From contig CP126195.1 in NCBI GenBank assembly GCA_030272155.1, positions 5,067,001 through 5,131,000 on the forward strand: a DNA stretch of 64,000 nt, read 5' to 3'. The notes below the pieces were generated by a model, which saw only the letters and a program-made list of their open reading frames with translations, searched no databases and was not told the DNA's origin. Of the stretch, positions 62,459 through 64,000 are shown piece after piece. Numbering within the stretch: the first letter of the stretch is position 1; each line of letters opens with the position of its first letter. This DNA is from Tetradesmus obliquus (taxonomy: Eukaryota; Chlorophyta; Chlorophyceae; Sphaeropleales; Scenedesmaceae). Both the position numbers and the translations under genes were made by a program.

Positions 62459-62849
62459 CGCTGCCTCGGACCGGCCGAACGCCTCCACTGCCACCTGGCT
62501 GCTGCCCTCCACGCTGCCCCTCGGGGAGTACTCAGCCGTCAAGCTCGTGTGGACCAGCTGTTTGAGCACGGCGACCCTGGACAGCATCGCAGTGGTCATC
62601 CCGCAGCTGAGGCAGGACTCCTACGACACAGGCACCAAGTCCATGGGGCGCGTGGTGGGCCTGCTGCAGCCCAAGCTGAACGTGAGTGGCACGTACGTGT
62701 ACTACGCGACCGACGCCGACAACGGACCCATCGATGTGCAGGCCGGCAACTTTGAGACCTACCTCACGGTGACCCTGCAGCATGTCACCAGCAAGGCCAA
62801 CGCCGTGTCCAGTGGCGAGTGGTCCATTCTGCTAGAGTTTGTCGATTGA
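62409..62849 (+). CDS. Beta-rich protein, possible minor structural component
   Basis: The frame is open from 62361, with ATGs at 62409 and 62421. About 147 residues give alternating strands (EYSAVKLVWTSCLSTATLD, GTYVYYATDADNG, ETYLTVTLQHV, EWSILLEFVD). The layout suits a single jelly-roll or spike-base domain. No family was recognised by sequence. Confidence 0.45.
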   Translation: MQPTMERTGHRVLLSSSAASDRPNASTATWLLPSTLPLGEYSAVKLVWTSCLSTATLDSIAVVIPQLRQDSYDTGTKSMGRVVGLLQPKLNVSGTYVYYATDADNGPIDVQAGNFETYLTVTLQHVTSKANAVSSGEWSILLEFVD

Positions 62850-62858
62850 TAGTTCATC

Positions 62859-63791
62859 ATGACCCTGATCAGCGTGACCCTTCCCGGCCCCACTGAGCAC
62901 CCGGTGGTTGGCGCCCAATACCGTGTGACCAGCTCCTCAGGCAGCGATCCATCCAACGCATTTGACGGCAACGGTTCCACCGCCTGGACCTCTGCGGCGA
63001 CGTACACTCCCAACGCTGGCAACATCATGAAGTACGCAGGAGGGACGGCGCCTGTCAGCACAGGTTGGCAGGGCGAGTGGCTGCAGGTGGACCTGCCCGT
63101 GGCTGGTAGGCTTGTGTCCTACGACTTTGCCTCTGGCTCCCTCTCAAAGGACGGGCAGGTTGGGCGGTTTGTGGTCCTCGGATCCAATGACGGCGGCCAG
63201 TCGTTTCCGTGGAACGCTCAGGCCTTTATCGTATCGAGCGGTTCCCAGTACGCCTGGATGCGCACCACGCTCCAGAACCGGCCCAGCTCAGCGTATCAGA
63301 CCTACCGCCTGGTGGTCCGCGGCGTGCTGCACAGTGACCCCAACCTGCCAGCCTACGCGGCCTTCCTGCCCACGCTGACACTCACCCTGGAGACAGACCC
63401 CATCAGCCCCCTGTCGACCATGTCGACCCTACCGGTGTGGCCGCTGTCGATGTCGACCCTGTCGACCCTGTCGACCCTAAAGCTGGCAGGTGTCAGCCCG
63501 CTGCAGCTTGCGTACTCCAGTGATGCGCGCCAGGACCACATCTTGGTGTTGAGCGATTCCGTGACTCAACGGGAATCATTCGACGCCATATCAAAGTGTC
63601 CGAGCTTAGTGCTGGGGGTCGTGTTCAAGGGCTCGATCACATGGACGACGTGCGCCAACCAAAACAGGGCGGTGCAGGTGTTGCCGCTCGGGCCTGGGCA
63701 GCCGCTGCCTCTCAGGCTGGTATGGGCTTCAGACAGGGCGCCCGTGACGCTTGCGTCGCCCGCTACGCTCTTCTTGGAGTCGGGTGAGTGA
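62859..63791 (+). CDS. Discoidin (F5/8 type C)-like surface protein
   Basis: 310 residues from ATG 62859, ten bases after the previous stop. The first 160 residues match a galactose-binding beta-sandwich: YRVTSSSGSDPSNAFDGNGSTAWTS, GEWLQVDLPVAGRLVSYDF, GRFVVLGSNDGGQSF, TYRLVVRG. A low-complexity STL repeat (residues about 184-207) links to a second strand-rich domain. Likely a virion surface or attachment protein that binds glycans of the algal wall. Confidence 0.5.
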   Translation: MTLISVTLPGPTEHPVVGAQYRVTSSSGSDPSNAFDGNGSTAWTSAATYTPNAGNIMKYAGGTAPVSTGWQGEWLQVDLPVAGRLVSYDFASGSLSKDGQVGRFVVLGSNDGGQSFPWNAQAFIVSSGSQYAWMRTTLQNRPSSAYQTYRLVVRGVLHSDPNLPAYAAFLPTLTLTLETDPISPLSTMSTLPVWPLSMSTLSTLSTLKLAGVSPLQLAYSSDARQDHILVLSDSVTQRESFDAISKCPSLVLGVVFKGSITWTTCANQNRAVQVLPLGPGQPLPLRLVWASDRAPVTLASPATLFLESGE

Positions 63792-63840
63792 CAGAGCGTC
63801 GCGCTTGTCGCGACTAAATGGATGAGTGCCAGGCCACTCA

Positions 63841-64000
63841 TCACCACTTGTGCGAAAACTTGGGGTCGTTGCTGCCGTTGAAGGCATCCTTGTCGACCTT
63901 GCTGGGCGTGTTGGCGTAGCCCATGGCGCCCCAGGTGTTGAAGTCGCGCCCCTTGGGCAGGTGCTGGATGCCTGCCACCGGGTACCTGGGCGCGTTGTAG
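63841..64000 (-). CDS. C-terminal end of a gene running off the right edge
   Basis: The minus strand reads at least 52 codons ending at TGA (63841-63843): YNAPRYPVAGIQHLPKGRDF...FNGSNDPKFSHKW. It is convergent with the discoidin-like gene. The Asn/Gly/Pro-rich, strand-like composition would fit a capsid protein, but too little is visible to assign it. Confidence 0.4.
   Translation of the reverse strand, partial: YNAPRYPVAGIQHLPKGRDFNTWGAMGYANTPSKVDKDAFNGSNDPKFSHKW

Overview
This window is nuclear DNA of a eukaryote, most likely a chlorophyte green alga. The DNA is GC-rich and crowded with CAG/CTG triplets. GT-AG introns of about 100-270 nt have phases that join cleanly. One gene carries a Pro-Ser (PSPSP) linker typical of algal secreted proteins. 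There is no bacterial operon structure. Most of the sequence is mobile or virus-derived, laid over a few host genes.

Left part (1-29.1 kb). The right portion of a CACTA-type DNA transposon (1-1908) cuts a small basic gene. An intron-rich host-type gene of unknown function appears to run from about 2.99 kb to 29.08 kb. One of its introns holds a decayed Polinton-like endogenous viral element (EVE), bracketed by inverted repeats at about 3.67-3.89 and 22.50-23.06 kb. Its remains are a retroviral-type integrase fragment, a very long fused DNA polymerase-helicase pseudogene and a split zinc-ribbon gene. LINE retrotransposons landed in it: LINE A, a second family called LINE-2, LINE B, and a solo 3' fragment.

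Middle part (29.6-39.1 kb). A cluster of six genes sits on strictly alternating strands: a small unknown protein, an SF3 (D5-like) helicase, a protein-kinase-like gene, a tyrosine recombinase, an unknown gene, and a second recombinase-like protein. A 2.74-kb CACTA element with perfect AGG target duplication interrupts the fifth gene. I suspect the cluster is one mobile element with its own replication and recombination genes. It is my main candidate for an undescribed system.

Host gene (41.7-46.0 kb). Six exons that join in phase encode a papain-family cysteine protease, a PSP-rich linker and an RCC1-type beta-propeller.

Right part (47.0-64.0 kb). Two nearly identical LINEs (C, 5' truncated; D, full length with ORF1 and ORF2) lie head to tail. 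They abut the morphogenesis half of a second Polinton-like virus: zinc-ribbon protein, membrane-anchored lysozyme-like protein, a small Cys protein, penton-like capsid protein, a basic protein, an FtsK/A32-type packaging ATPase, a small acidic protein, a beta-rich protein, a discoidin-like protein, and one gene running off the right edge. Unlike the first EVE, these reading frames are open.

Family assignments come from motifs read by eye. No database search was possible.
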